NCBI RefSeq assembly: GCF_002135415.1
Contig: NZ_NEGJ01000005.1
Coordinates: forward strand, 186,001 to 250,000
DNA from: Acinetobacter sp. ANC 3832
GTDB lineage: Bacteria > Pseudomonadota > Gammaproteobacteria > Pseudomonadales > Moraxellaceae
Length of the DNA stretch: 64,000 bases
Direction of reading: 5' to 3'
Shown in pieces: positions 39,222 through 47,065 of the stretch; positions within the stretch are counted from its first letter, which is position 1; each line of letters begins with the position of its first letter. The notes beneath the pieces are model-generated. The model was not told where the DNA came from and ran no database searches. It was given only the letters and a program-made list of their open reading frames with translations. A program made the position numbers and the translations under genes.

Positions 39222-40601
39222 TTAAGCTGCGTGATTTTGTTTAGTGCTTTGTGCGAGGCTCTGCTCAAGATGACGACGCTCAAGAACAGCGGCTTCAAAC
39301 AGTTTTTGCTCTTTTTCTTTATGCTCAACCGAAAAGCGAATCATCAGGACACAACTTGCAGCGATCACCACCAAACCACCCAACACCATCAGTGTCGTTT
39401 GAATATCAAGCATACCTTTCAGTAAGAAGCCTGCTGCCACAGCACCGACGTTTCCGCCTGCACCAATAATGCCCGCCACACCACCTAAAGCATCACGATC
39501 AATAAAAGGTACGAGTGCATAAGTTGCGCCACATGCCATGTGTGTGAATAAAGCAAAAACAGTCATTGCGAGGATGGCAAAAACCGCAGTATTCATTTGA
39601 GAGAAGACCACCAAAAATACACCTTCCATCAAAATCATCAGGAAAAGCACTTTGGTACGACCATCTAAACCTTTTTTTGTTGCGACTTTATCTGAAACAA
39701 TGCCACCTAAAGCACGGGCAAATAAGGCAAGTAAACCGAAAATTCCTGCTGCCAAGCCTGCTTCTTTTAAACCAAACTGAAAATTATCGACGTAGTACAA
39801 CGCAATAATATTGTGAATGAAAATTTCGATACCAAAACATGCCGCATACGCCCCAAAAAGAATCCAAACACGGTAGTTACGTGCAGCGTGCATTAAAATC
39901 GCGATACCGCCTTTTTTATCACTGCCGACTTGAACACCTTGTGCACGTAATTCTTTAAAATCGCCTTGTGGACAGTCTTGTGTAAATTTCCAATACATCG
40001 CACCAACAATCAGCATCAATACGCCCGGCACAATCAGCGCAATTCTCCAACCCATTGCCTGTTCAACACCAAACATTACCAAAGCCGCTAACATTAAGGG
40101 CATTAAAGCCTGTGTCGCACCACCACCTGCATTTCCCCAACCTGCTGTGGTTGCATTTGCTGTGCCCACGACATTCGGTGCAAACATAATACTGGTATGA
40201 TATTGCGTGATCACAAAACTGGCACCAATTGCACCAATGAGTAAGCGGAAGAATAAGAAGGATTCATAACTGTTGGCAGATGCAACACCAAACACAGGAA
40301 TACTGCCGATAATTAAGAGTGCGGTATAGGTTTTACGTGGCCCGTATTTATCACAAAGAGGGCCAACAATCAGGCGGACTAAAATGGTAATCGCAACTGC
40401 TGCAATATTAATATTGGCTATTTGATCTTTAGTCAGATGAAACTCACCTGCAATCACAGGCATCAGCGGCGCACAGGCAAACCACGCAAAGAAACAGACA
40501 AAAAAAGCGAGCCAACTCATGTGGAAGGCTCGCATCGCTGCGCTATTAAAGTTAAAAAGACTTATTTTTGTGGCTTTTTTAGCATCTAAATTTGAAGACA
40601 T
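39222..40601 (-). CDS. Nitrate/nitrite transporter (NarK/NasA-type MFS)
   Basis: 459 residues, 12 membrane spans. The signatures of nitrate-nitrite porters are visible: FFAWFACAPLMPVI, RLIVGPLCDKYGPRKTY and GNVGAVAAGFL. It begins the nitrate-assimilation operon, after a leader with ANTAR-type hairpins and a sigma-54-type promoter. Ribosome site TAGGAGAAGG. The assignment to uptake rather than export follows from the neighbours. Confidence 0.92.
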   Translation of the reverse strand: MSSNLDAKKATKISLFNFNSAAMRAFHMSWLAFFVCFFAWFACAPLMPVIAGEFHLTKDQIANINIAAVAITILVRLIVGPLCDKYGPRKTYTALLIIGSIPVFGVASANSYESFLFFRLLIGAIGASFVITQYHTSIMFAPNVVGTANATTAGWGNAGGGATQALMPLMLAALVMFGVEQAMGWRIALIVPGVLMLIVGAMYWKFTQDCPQGDFKELRAQGVQVGSDKKGGIAILMHAARNYRVWILFGAYAACFGIEIFIHNIIALYYVDNFQFGLKEAGLAAGIFGLLALFARALGGIVSDKVATKKGLDGRTKVLFLMILMEGVFLVVFSQMNTAVFAILAMTVFALFTHMACGATYALVPFIDRDALGGVAGIIGAGGNVGAVAAGFLLKGMLDIQTTLMVLGGLVVIAASCVLMIRFSVEHKEKEQKLFEAAVLERRHLEQSLAQSTKQNHAA

Positions 40602-40636
40602 AACCTTCTCCTACCTGAACTGAACGTATGGCTTTT

Positions 40637-40731
40637 CTGTGATGCAGACATTGCATCTCAGAGCGATCAGAGCGGACGTCGTTGGCCGTCTTACAAATTT
40701 TATTGGAGTCGTCTTTGACTCGAAATAGATA
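40637..40731 (-). ncRNA. Nitrate operon leader with two ANTAR-type hexaloop hairpins
   Basis: Read on the minus strand. First hairpin GAGTC-AAAGAC-GACTC (40721-40706) has a perfect 5-bp stem and a six-base loop with A at position 1 and G at position 4. A 22-base linker leads to the second hairpin, loop AACGAC (40683-40678) closed by CGGCC/GTCCG with one mismatch; it again has A1 and G4. These are the marks of RNAs bound by ANTAR regulators such as NasT. A strong third hairpin follows (40661-40637, CTGAGATGCA/TGCATCACAG) but without a T-run. Confidence 0.75.
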
Positions 40732-40732
40732 G

Positions 40733-40749
40733 TGCACTTAGTGTGCCAA
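40733..40749 (-). promoter_or_regulatory. Sigma-54-type promoter of the nitrate operon
   Basis: On the minus strand TTGGCACACTAAGTGCA fits the -24/-12 consensus, with GG and GC ten bases apart. It lies directly upstream of the ANTAR-type leader, as in nitrogen-regulated nas operons. Confidence 0.8.
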
Positions 40750-41062
40750 GACTTTAAATTCATTTTTAATTATTTGATTTTTAAATATTTATTCATGATT
40801 ATTTTCTTAAACTCTATTTTACAGTCATTTAAGTTATCTAAATTAAAATCATGGTGAATTTAAAAATGCTTTGTTAATGTTCATCTTGCGCTTTTCGAGT
40901 GCATCATGATGATGCATATCCCATAATTCACTATTTTTATCACTTTACATATTTATATTTTTTGTACGAAATCCTTTTATTTAAGTTTTATATGATTGAA
41001 ATATATAACGAATAATCTATCTATCCAAATAAGCATTTAAGGCTTATAAGAAACAATATGAC

Positions 41063-41079
41063 TGGCATCTTATTTGCTT
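41063..41079 (+). promoter_or_regulatory. Sigma-54-type promoter of nasT-nasS
   Basis: TGGCATCTTATTTGCTT has GG and GC separated by ten bases and the TTGC -12 box, about 40 bases before the nasT ATG. No other good promoter is visible in the 370 bases between nasT and the divergent operon. Confidence 0.75.
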
Positions 41080-41118
41080 GCTTATCTCTATAACTTTTTA
41101 GATTTCAGTCATTTTCAA

Positions 41119-41706
41119 ATGCCAAAACTAAAAATAGCCTTAATTGATGACGATTTAGATCGGGCGCAGTTCATCAAAAAATCACTGATCGAACATGACT
41201 TCGAAGTCGTGGCATGCCTGATGATTGATCATTTAAATATGTTCGATCTGCAACAATTACATGCAGATGTGATTTTACTAGACATGGATCATCCACATCG
41301 AGACATCATTGAAAGCTGTGTCAGTCAATTTGATTTACCTACAGTCTTATTCACCAAGAATAGCCATAAAGATACAATTAAAAATGCCATAGATGCAGGA
41401 GTCACAGCGTATATTGTGGATGGTATTGATCCTAGTAAGTTGGAAAGTATTTTAGAGATTTCCATTGAACAATTCAAAAAACATAAAAAATTAATGACTG
41501 ATCTTGAAGATACTAAAAATAAACTGGCTGACCGCAAAGATGTTGAAAAAGCCAAAGTTTTATTGATGCAATTACATGGCTTAAATGAAGAACACGCATT
41601 TCAGTTATTGCGTAAAAATGCCATGAGCCATCGTATGACCATGGGTGAAATGGCTCGTCGTTTACTGGACGCTCAACAACTTTTACAAAATCAATTGAAG
41701 GATTAG
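41119..41706 (+). CDS. nasT: ANTAR-domain antiterminator NasT
   Basis: 195 residues from the ATG at 41119 (MPKLKIALIDDD). The N-terminal receiver-like domain has the acidic pocket (IDDD) but carries DMDHPH after LLDM, so normal phosphorylation is uncertain. The C-terminal ANTAR domain is KNKLADRKDVEKAKVLLMQLHGLNEEHAFQLLRKNAMSHRMTMGEMARRLLD (about 135-185). NasT binds hexaloop hairpins in nas leaders and lets transcription go on; NasS holds it when nitrate is absent. nasS follows directly, with the start touching the stop. Confidence 0.93.
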   Translation: MPKLKIALIDDDLDRAQFIKKSLIEHDFEVVACLMIDHLNMFDLQQLHADVILLDMDHPHRDIIESCVSQFDLPTVLFTKNSHKDTIKNAIDAGVTAYIVDGIDPSKLESILEISIEQFKKHKKLMTDLEDTKNKLADRKDVEKAKVLLMQLHGLNEEHAFQLLRKNAMSHRMTMGEMARRLLDAQQLLQNQLKD

Positions 41707-42711
41707 ATGATGATAGATTTAGAAAAAACCAAAATCCAAATCGGCTATATTCCTTTACTCGATTGCATTGCAATACTTTGGGCAAAACAGCGTGGTTTTT
41801 TTGATGAACAAGGTTTAGAGGTGAATTTAATCAAAGAAGCCTCTTGGGCGAGCCTAAGAGATCGTTTGGCTTTTGGTGTTTTAGATGTCGCTCATTGCCT
41901 ATCAGCCATGCTTCCTGCAGCAGCTTTAGGTGAGGATCAGCTCGGTATTCCGCTACAAACCAATTTGGTCTTGAGCCAAAATCGTGCTTTTATTTCACTC
42001 AGCCAAAAGCTTTGCCATCAACTCAATATTTCTCACCAAGATTCTGCTGAACAATCTGCTCAAAAAATTGTTCTCGCCCTAAAAAATGGGCAGAAAATAC
42101 GTTTGGCAAATGTATTTAAGCAATCTATACACCACTATTGTCTACGACAATGGCTCGCACTTGCAGATCATGAAACCGCTCAACAATGTAATCTTCTAAC
42201 ACTTCCCCCACCCTATATGGTCGAAGCCATTTCTAAAAACTTAATTGATGGTTTCTGTGTTGGAGAACCTTGGAATACGCAAGGGGAATTAGCAGGTATC
42301 AGCCAATCCATCATTTCAAGTCAGGAGATTATCCCTGACATCGCAGATAAAGTTTTAGCGTTCACTCAGGACTGGGCCATACAATATCCCAATACGCTTA
42401 AAGCGATTACTCAAGCAATTGTTAAAGCTCAACAAGAGTTAAAAGATATGGTCGATTTTGATGAAGTCTGGGAGTTATTAATTGAATTTAATATTATTCA
42501 ATTTCAATGCTCAGAAAGTCTTCATGTAGACAAATATTATTCTATTCAAAATATCATTCGTCATTTAGTCAAAGATTCTACAACACCGAAAATAGATGAT
42601 TTTTATTGGCTCATTGAACAAATGATCAAATGGGATGACGTTACTTTAAAATCTGCTGAAGAAATAAAACGAATTGCTGAAAGTTGCTACTTGCCGTTAT
42701 ACGAAACATAA
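41707..42711 (+). CDS. nasS: Nitrate-sensing NasS (NrtA/CmpA-like)
   Basis: 334 residues related to nitrate ABC-transporter binding proteins (IQIGYIPLLDCIAILWAKQRGFFDEQGL at the start, FCVGEPWNTQGELAGI later) but without a signal peptide, as expected of the cytosolic sensor NasS. It begins ATGATG right after nasT's stop. It should bind NasT without nitrate and release it with nitrate. Foreign-looking DNA starts 19 bases after its stop. Confidence 0.92.
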   Translation: MMIDLEKTKIQIGYIPLLDCIAILWAKQRGFFDEQGLEVNLIKEASWASLRDRLAFGVLDVAHCLSAMLPAAALGEDQLGIPLQTNLVLSQNRAFISLSQKLCHQLNISHQDSAEQSAQKIVLALKNGQKIRLANVFKQSIHHYCLRQWLALADHETAQQCNLLTLPPPYMVEAISKNLIDGFCVGEPWNTQGELAGISQSIISSQEIIPDIADKVLAFTQDWAIQYPNTLKAITQAIVKAQQELKDMVDFDEVWELLIEFNIIQFQCSESLHVDKYYSIQNIIRHLVKDSTTPKIDDFYWLIEQMIKWDDVTLKSAEEIKRIAESCYLPLYET

Positions 42712-42729
42712 ACTTTGAGTATTAAATAT

Positions 42730-42749
42730 GGCTTTGTTGCATAAACCTA
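42730..42749 (+). repeat. Solo IS17-like terminal repeat
   Basis: GGCTTTGTTGCATAAACCTA is identical to one end of the complete IS at 43288-44326 (its right end, read inward). No transposase is attached. It is probably the scar of a deleted copy, and marks where core genes end and accessory DNA begins. Confidence 0.75.
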
Positions 42750-42846
42750 TCATTAATAGCTTATGCAATCATATAACTCTCAAATGAAAAGTCTTGCATC
42801 CAATTGGTCTTCTATATGAGCAGTATCCTATACACGTCTGATCAAT

Positions 42847-43140
42847 CTAGGAAACATCTCGATTTTCATAGATTCTAAAACTCAATGGTATTCTCATGGC
42901 TTTGTAATCTTCTTTATATTCATACATCAGCATATTTGAAACATAGGCAGCACCACCACCGAATCCACTAAAAGTTGAAATTTCTCCTTGTACTAAAACC
43001 TGCGTCACCCCTGTCATATTGTATAAAGCAAGATAATAGCCACCTCGGTCATTGGCTTTTAAAAACTGTTGTAAATAGTCTATTTCACCCTGCGTTAATT
43101 TCAATTGACCTGATGTCGTAATATTTGAATTGCTATTCAT
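42847..43140 (-). CDS. Unknown small protein
   Basis: 97 residues, no signal peptide or membrane span, with a glycine-rich middle (GEISTFSGFGGGAAYV). No family is recognised. ATG has AAAGGAATCAAAC before it. It is 23 bases downstream of the fragment at 43164-43287 and may have been co-transcribed with it before IS insertion. It shows no similarity to core genes around it. Confidence 0.55.
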   Translation of the reverse strand: MNSNSNITTSGQLKLTQGEIDYLQQFLKANDRGGYYLALYNMTGVTQVLVQGEISTFSGFGGGAAYVSNMLMYEYKEDYKAMRIPLSFRIYENRDVS

Positions 43141-43163
43141 GTTTGATTCCTTTTTGATTTTGT

Positions 43164-43287
43164 TTATTGTGTTTCGAATTGTTGGATGGTTTTAATCACT
43201 TGTTGCTGATACGTCTGCCACCTAGGAATAACATCAAATCTATTTTTAAGTGTAATTATTGATACATAACGAGATTTATATCTAAAT
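43164..43287 (-). pseudogene. C-terminal gene remnant cut by the IS
   Basis: About 40 codons (ending TYQQQVIKTIQQFETQ) in open frame from the IS border to a stop at 43164. It has no start of its own. It sits in the same orientation as the fragment on the other side of the IS; whether they are the two ends of one gene is not decidable, since a stretch appears to be missing and there is no target duplication. Confidence 0.6.
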
Positions 43288-44326
43288 GGCTTTGTTGCAC
43301 AAAGATTTGAAAGGTAGAGCTACCCTAATTGAGCCAAATTTAAGTGGCAACTTGGGTATGAGGGCGACCTAATTCCGTAAATCTGTTGAGGACGGCTACA
43401 CGTGCATGAATCTCATTGACTTGGCTTTGAAAGTTTCTTGCACTGAGTTTATCGCCTAATAATTTGATGCAGTGCATCTTGGTTTCGACCAAACTTCGGC
43501 GATGATAGCCTGACCATTTTTTCCATAGCATCCTGCCTAAATATTTAACAGTACGAAGTAATTCATTCCGCTCTAGCGAGCTGGTCTTTGTATCTTTCCA
43601 AGGTTTCGCATTTTTTCTGGGCGGAATCAACGCATGCGCTTGCCGATCTGCAATAACCTGACGGCACTGCTTGGTATCATAAGCACCATCAGTATAAACA
43701 GAGTCAATCTGCTCATCTGGTGGAATTTGATCGAGTAAATCACCAAATACCTGTGAATCACTCACATTATTGGTTGTAAGCTGTATAGCACGTATTTGCA
43801 TGGTGTTAGCATCTATGCCAATGTGAAGTTTACGCCATTGTCGACGGTATTCAGGCTGATGTTTCTTACGTTTCCATTCACCTTCACCTAAAAACTTAAG
43901 GCCAGTTGAGTCTACCAATAGATGTAGTCCTTCATGACTTTTTTGATAGCTGATCGCAATATCAATCTGTTTTTGTCGTCTGCAAAGTGTGGAATAATCC
44001 GGTGCTGTCCAACTTAACCCACTAAGTTGAATAAGGCTTTGCACAAAGCCTGTGACCATTCGTAAAGAAAGTGTAAAAAGAGATTTGATCATCAAACAGC
44101 ATTGAATTGCTGTGTCGGAATAGGTTTGATTTCGCCCATGCCTACCTTGTGGCTGAGCATACCATTGAGTCGTTGGATCAAACCAAATGGTGATATTTCC
44201 TCTATTTATTAACGCTCGGTTATACGATGCCCAATTGGTGGTGCGATAGATTTTAGGGGTAGGCTTATTCATTTTGAAATTATATGGCTGAATAAACCTT
44301 CTAGGCTAGGTTTATGCAACAAAGCC
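43288..44326 (-). mobile_element. IS5-family (IS903-group, IS17-like) insertion sequence
   Basis: 1039 bp, bounded by inverted repeats GGCTTTGTTGCAYAAA (left at 43288, right ending at 44326). The size equals that of IS17 of Acinetobacter. It holds one intact transposase gene. The flanking nonamers (TATCTAAAT and TCCTGTACC) differ, so there is no target duplication: the copy was probably brought to this state by an adjacent deletion or by recombination with another copy, such as the one that left the end at 42730. Confidence 0.9.
43340..44272 (-). CDS. IS5-family transposase
   Basis: 310 residues. The DDE residues can be placed: HLLVDSTGLKFLGEGEW (first Asp), SVYTDGAYDTKQCRQ (second Asp) and RRSLVETKMHCIKLLGDKL (Glu of the Y-(2)-R-(3)-E-(6)-K pattern). 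It starts MNKPTPKIYRTTNWASYNRAL, typical of the IS17/IS903 group. The gene looks intact, so the IS may still be active. Confidence 0.93.
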   Translation of the reverse strand: MNKPTPKIYRTTNWASYNRALINRGNITIWFDPTTQWYAQPQGRHGRNQTYSDTAIQCCLMIKSLFTLSLRMVTGFVQSLIQLSGLSWTAPDYSTLCRRQKQIDIAISYQKSHEGLHLLVDSTGLKFLGEGEWKRKKHQPEYRRQWRKLHIGIDANTMQIRAIQLTTNNVSDSQVFGDLLDQIPPDEQIDSVYTDGAYDTKQCRQVIADRQAHALIPPRKNAKPWKDTKTSSLERNELLRTVKYLGRMLWKKWSGYHRRSLVETKMHCIKLLGDKLSARNFQSQVNEIHARVAVLNRFTELGRPHTQVAT

Positions 44327-44524
44327 TCCTGTACCATCAGGACTTAGACCTCCAGACCAAAGTAATCTCGAAGCAGAACTGCTACTTCCGTCTTTAGATA
44401 ATACATCACCTGAAACTTTATTAACAAAAGCCTTAAGATCATCTAAAGTTTTAATTTTGCCTGTTTGGAAATCTGAATTTAAAGCTGAAATAGCATCATT
44501 ACTTTTTTGAAGTTTTGTTGTCAT
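44327..44524 (-). pseudogene. N-terminal gene fragment truncated by the IS
   Basis: The first 66 codons of an unknown gene (MTTKLQKSNDAISALNSDFQ...SRLLWSGGLSPDGTG), after which the frame runs into the IS end and stops within five codons. It follows the 149-residue gene by two bases, so the two were an operon. The fragment shows a polar helical start and a Ser-rich stretch (GSSSSAS); the missing part is unknown. Confidence 0.6.
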
Positions 44525-44526
44525 TT

Positions 44527-44976
44527 TTATTTCTCTCTAAATTTAACTTTAATTTCTAGAATATTTTCTAATTCTAGGCCTGTTAAATCTTTTAATTTAT
44601 TCGCAGCATCCACTATTAATTCTTTGATTTCTTCATCTGTTTTACAATCTTCATTTTTAATAATTTTTTGAATAAAAACATGCCACGTGATTATTTTTAG
44701 AAAATCTTCTTTATTTGATACATTAGTTCTTTCAAAAAAAGTATAAAATTGTATTATCAATTTACCATTTATAAATAAAAAATGTTTCCTAGGCTCTAAA
44801 TCATGATGATATTCGTTCCCCAAGGGTATTAAAAAACTACTATCATTGATCAAATAGACATTTTCATAGTTAATTTTTTTTTCATAAGGGAGTCCTATCT
44901 GAGGATAAAATAATATATTTTCTTCAGATAAGATATTTTTAAAAATATTTGGTAAACTCACAGTTTCATTTATCAT
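44527..44976 (-). CDS. Unknown AT-rich protein
   Basis: 149 residues, rich in Ile, Asn and Lys, with no signal or membrane segment. No family is recognised. It is immediately upstream of the IS-truncated gene. Lower GC than the neighbours (many ATT, AAT, AAA codons) points to transfer. Paired small genes like these can be toxin-immunity pairs, but nothing here proves it. Confidence 0.55.
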   Translation of the reverse strand: MINETVSLPNIFKNILSEENILFYPQIGLPYEKKINYENVYLINDSSFLIPLGNEYHHDLEPRKHFLFINGKLIIQFYTFFERTNVSNKEDFLKIITWHVFIQKIIKNEDCKTDEEIKELIVDAANKLKDLTGLELENILEIKVKFREK

Positions 44977-45027
44977 AAATAAACTCTTTTTAAATTAAAA
45001 TTTCATATCAAAATAAATATATGATTA

Positions 45028-45726
45028 CTATCTCTTTAACAAATGTTTCGGTCGTACTTTTTCTACCTCACTAAACAACGAAAAAGTCTGATTTACATAA
45101 TTCACTACACTCGAAATCTGTTCCATATACTGTAAAAGTTCAGGTGTCTTTTCAGCCTGAATCATCTTCAATGACCGTGAGGGGTCAAAACCATCAAACT
45201 GACAATAAAACAAAGGTTCGCCACGCTTTAATATTAAGTCTTTGGAAGTGTCATGCCACTCAAAAGCCCACATCAGTGGTCTAGGCCAGATATGAATCGG
45301 GAACCGTCCACCAAAAATAGTACCTGGCAAAGGATATTTTCGGTAATGCCCAAAAGCATCTAGCTGCGTGATATACACCACTTCATCTGCAATAAAACAA
45401 TAAGGAAGTTTAAGCTGAAGGATTGGAACATTAGGCGTGCGCCATTCATTTTCATTGACAAGCGTTAAAAGCTCTCGGAGCTTATTTCCCCGAACTGGCG
45501 AAGCATCTCCCAACACATTTATAAGTGCAGGTTTTCCTGTTTTATCCCATTCAAAGCGCAGATGAAAATCAAAAGGGCAATTAATGACGAAGTAACGGCT
45601 TTCAAGCTGAAGTACCGCTGGACAGCGACTGGCAGATTTTGCATGCTTTTGTTGTGACTGTGAACGCATCCGATAAGGTGCTTCAAATAAAATAGAAGCT
45701 TTATCTTCGGTCAAAAACCATCCCAC
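45028..45726 (-). CDS. Unknown protein, start uncertain
   Basis: 232 residues from a GTG at 45726 without a clear ribosome site. The sequence has many Trp/Pro/Phe (FGGRFPIHIWPRPLMWAFEW) and looks like a phage- or island-type protein resembling DUF6065, a weak impression only. The frame continues upstream of the GTG for about 23 more protein-like codons (KIEINFTITDDQKHAETGPI) with no ATG, GTG or TTG at their head, so either an ATA/ATT start is used or the original start was lost. Confidence 0.55.
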   Translation of the reverse strand: MGWFLTEDKASILFEAPYRMRSQSQQKHAKSASRCPAVLQLESRYFVINCPFDFHLRFEWDKTGKPALINVLGDASPVRGNKLRELLTLVNENEWRTPNVPILQLKLPYCFIADEVVYITQLDAFGHYRKYPLPGTIFGGRFPIHIWPRPLMWAFEWHDTSKDLILKRGEPLFYCQFDGFDPSRSLKMIQAEKTPELLQYMEQISSVVNYVNQTFSLFSEVEKVRPKHLLKR

Positions 45727-45969
45727 CTGAATCGGCCCTGTTTCAGCATGTTTCTGATCATCAGTTATTGTGAAGTTAATTTCTATTTTTGTATGTTTTT
45801 TGCAATATTAAGTTTCATTTAATATACATGCATTTTCTATAAAAAAAATACGTTTTCCTAATTCATAAATCAAAAAAATCTTATTTTAAGCATAAAAAAT
45901 AAAGAGAAATACATAAAGAGAATCCGTAGATTCTCTTAAATAATAAACTCTTCAATGATTGATGGTTCG

Positions 45970-46920
45970 TTAATTCACCGCTCTTACACTCCCCTGTAAT
46001 CCCTTCTGTATATCCTGCACAAAACCCTCCCCTTGATTTGGCTGTGGCTTTGTCTTCGTTCTAGCTGTGGTTGTAGTTTCAGCTTGTGCGTGTTGGGTGT
46101 CTGTCTCTTGATTTTCTTCACTATAAAACTCTTCCACCACATCTAGCCCCTCCTCGCTATTGATTTCAAACTGCGCATTGCTAAATCCCTGCCGTGCGAT
46201 TTGATCTAATGCTGTTTGATTAAATCCTGCTTGCTTACTTTGTTGATCAATCTCTTTCGCTGTTTGAATCGCCTGTTGTAGGTTAATGCCATCCCGTAAA
46301 GTTAAATCCACGTAATACACAGGTGTACGATAACTTTGTGTCGTAGATTTTCCTCGAAGTGTCAGTTGTAATGGTAGGCATGACAGCAAGCCATTCGATG
46401 CTGCATGGTAGTAAGACAAACGTGCTGCCAAAGTTCGGATACTGTTAAAGCCAGTTGTTCTAAAGATAAATGTTCCCAGTTCATCACTTTCATCTAAATT
46501 CACATGCAAACGCCCATAAGGTTTGCAGTTGCCCCCTTGTGCCAATGGGCATAAATCAGGCGATGGGCATGGGTGTTGTTCCACCCCTTGATTGGTCATT
46601 CTTTGGCAGGTTTCACCATTACCGATACAGACAGGTCGCCCAGTCTGTCGGTCAAATAAGGTGTATTCCGCACGTAGATTCAGTTCAGGGTCATTAAAGA
46701 TCATACGCACTGGGATGATCCTGAGTTTTTGATTGGGTGCTTTGGAGCGTAGTTGTTCATCTAAGGGATGTTTGACCCAGCCACTGTCCTTATTCTGTAT
46801 TTGACTGGTGATGGTGAATTGATCATCCTTTTCAGGCAATCGCTTGCCGTTCTTTTCTACCACTTTACCGATACTGATACGCCCTAGAATGGGTGGTGTG
46901 ATGGCTAAACCTTTAATCAT
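45970..46920 (-). CDS. Gp3-like/metal-binding island protein
   Basis: 316 residues. The centre has a cysteine set, CIGNGETCQRM...CPSPDLCPLAQGGNCKPYGRL (about 96-136), typical of proteins on plasmids and integrative elements annotated as hydrolase or metal-binding protein and resembling recombination directionality factor Gp3. The C-terminus is polar and low in complexity (Gln/Thr/Lys). It lies next to a YqaJ exonuclease and a DUF932 gene, a common phage/ICE module. Precise role is not known. Confidence 0.65.
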   Translation of the reverse strand: MIKGLAITPPILGRISIGKVVEKNGKRLPEKDDQFTITSQIQNKDSGWVKHPLDEQLRSKAPNQKLRIIPVRMIFNDPELNLRAEYTLFDRQTGRPVCIGNGETCQRMTNQGVEQHPCPSPDLCPLAQGGNCKPYGRLHVNLDESDELGTFIFRTTGFNSIRTLAARLSYYHAASNGLLSCLPLQLTLRGKSTTQSYRTPVYYVDLTLRDGINLQQAIQTAKEIDQQSKQAGFNQTALDQIARQGFSNAQFEINSEEGLDVVEEFYSEENQETDTQHAQAETTTTARTKTKPQPNQGEGFVQDIQKGLQGSVRAVN

Positions 46921-47065
46921 GGTATTTTCCTTTTTAGTTTAAGTATGTTGGGTTGTTCGGTTAAAAATGAAGTCGGCATAAAAAATCCTATGCGCTTGGG
47001 CATGGGATCATTTTGTCGTGGTCAGGTTGGTAAAATGCTTAGGCTAATGTTGAATCAATCATCGT

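Noticed and set aside
43279..44335. Target-site duplication of the IS17-like element
   Set aside because: The nonamers TATCTAAAT and TCCTGTACC do not match; AAAT-like similarities are too short.
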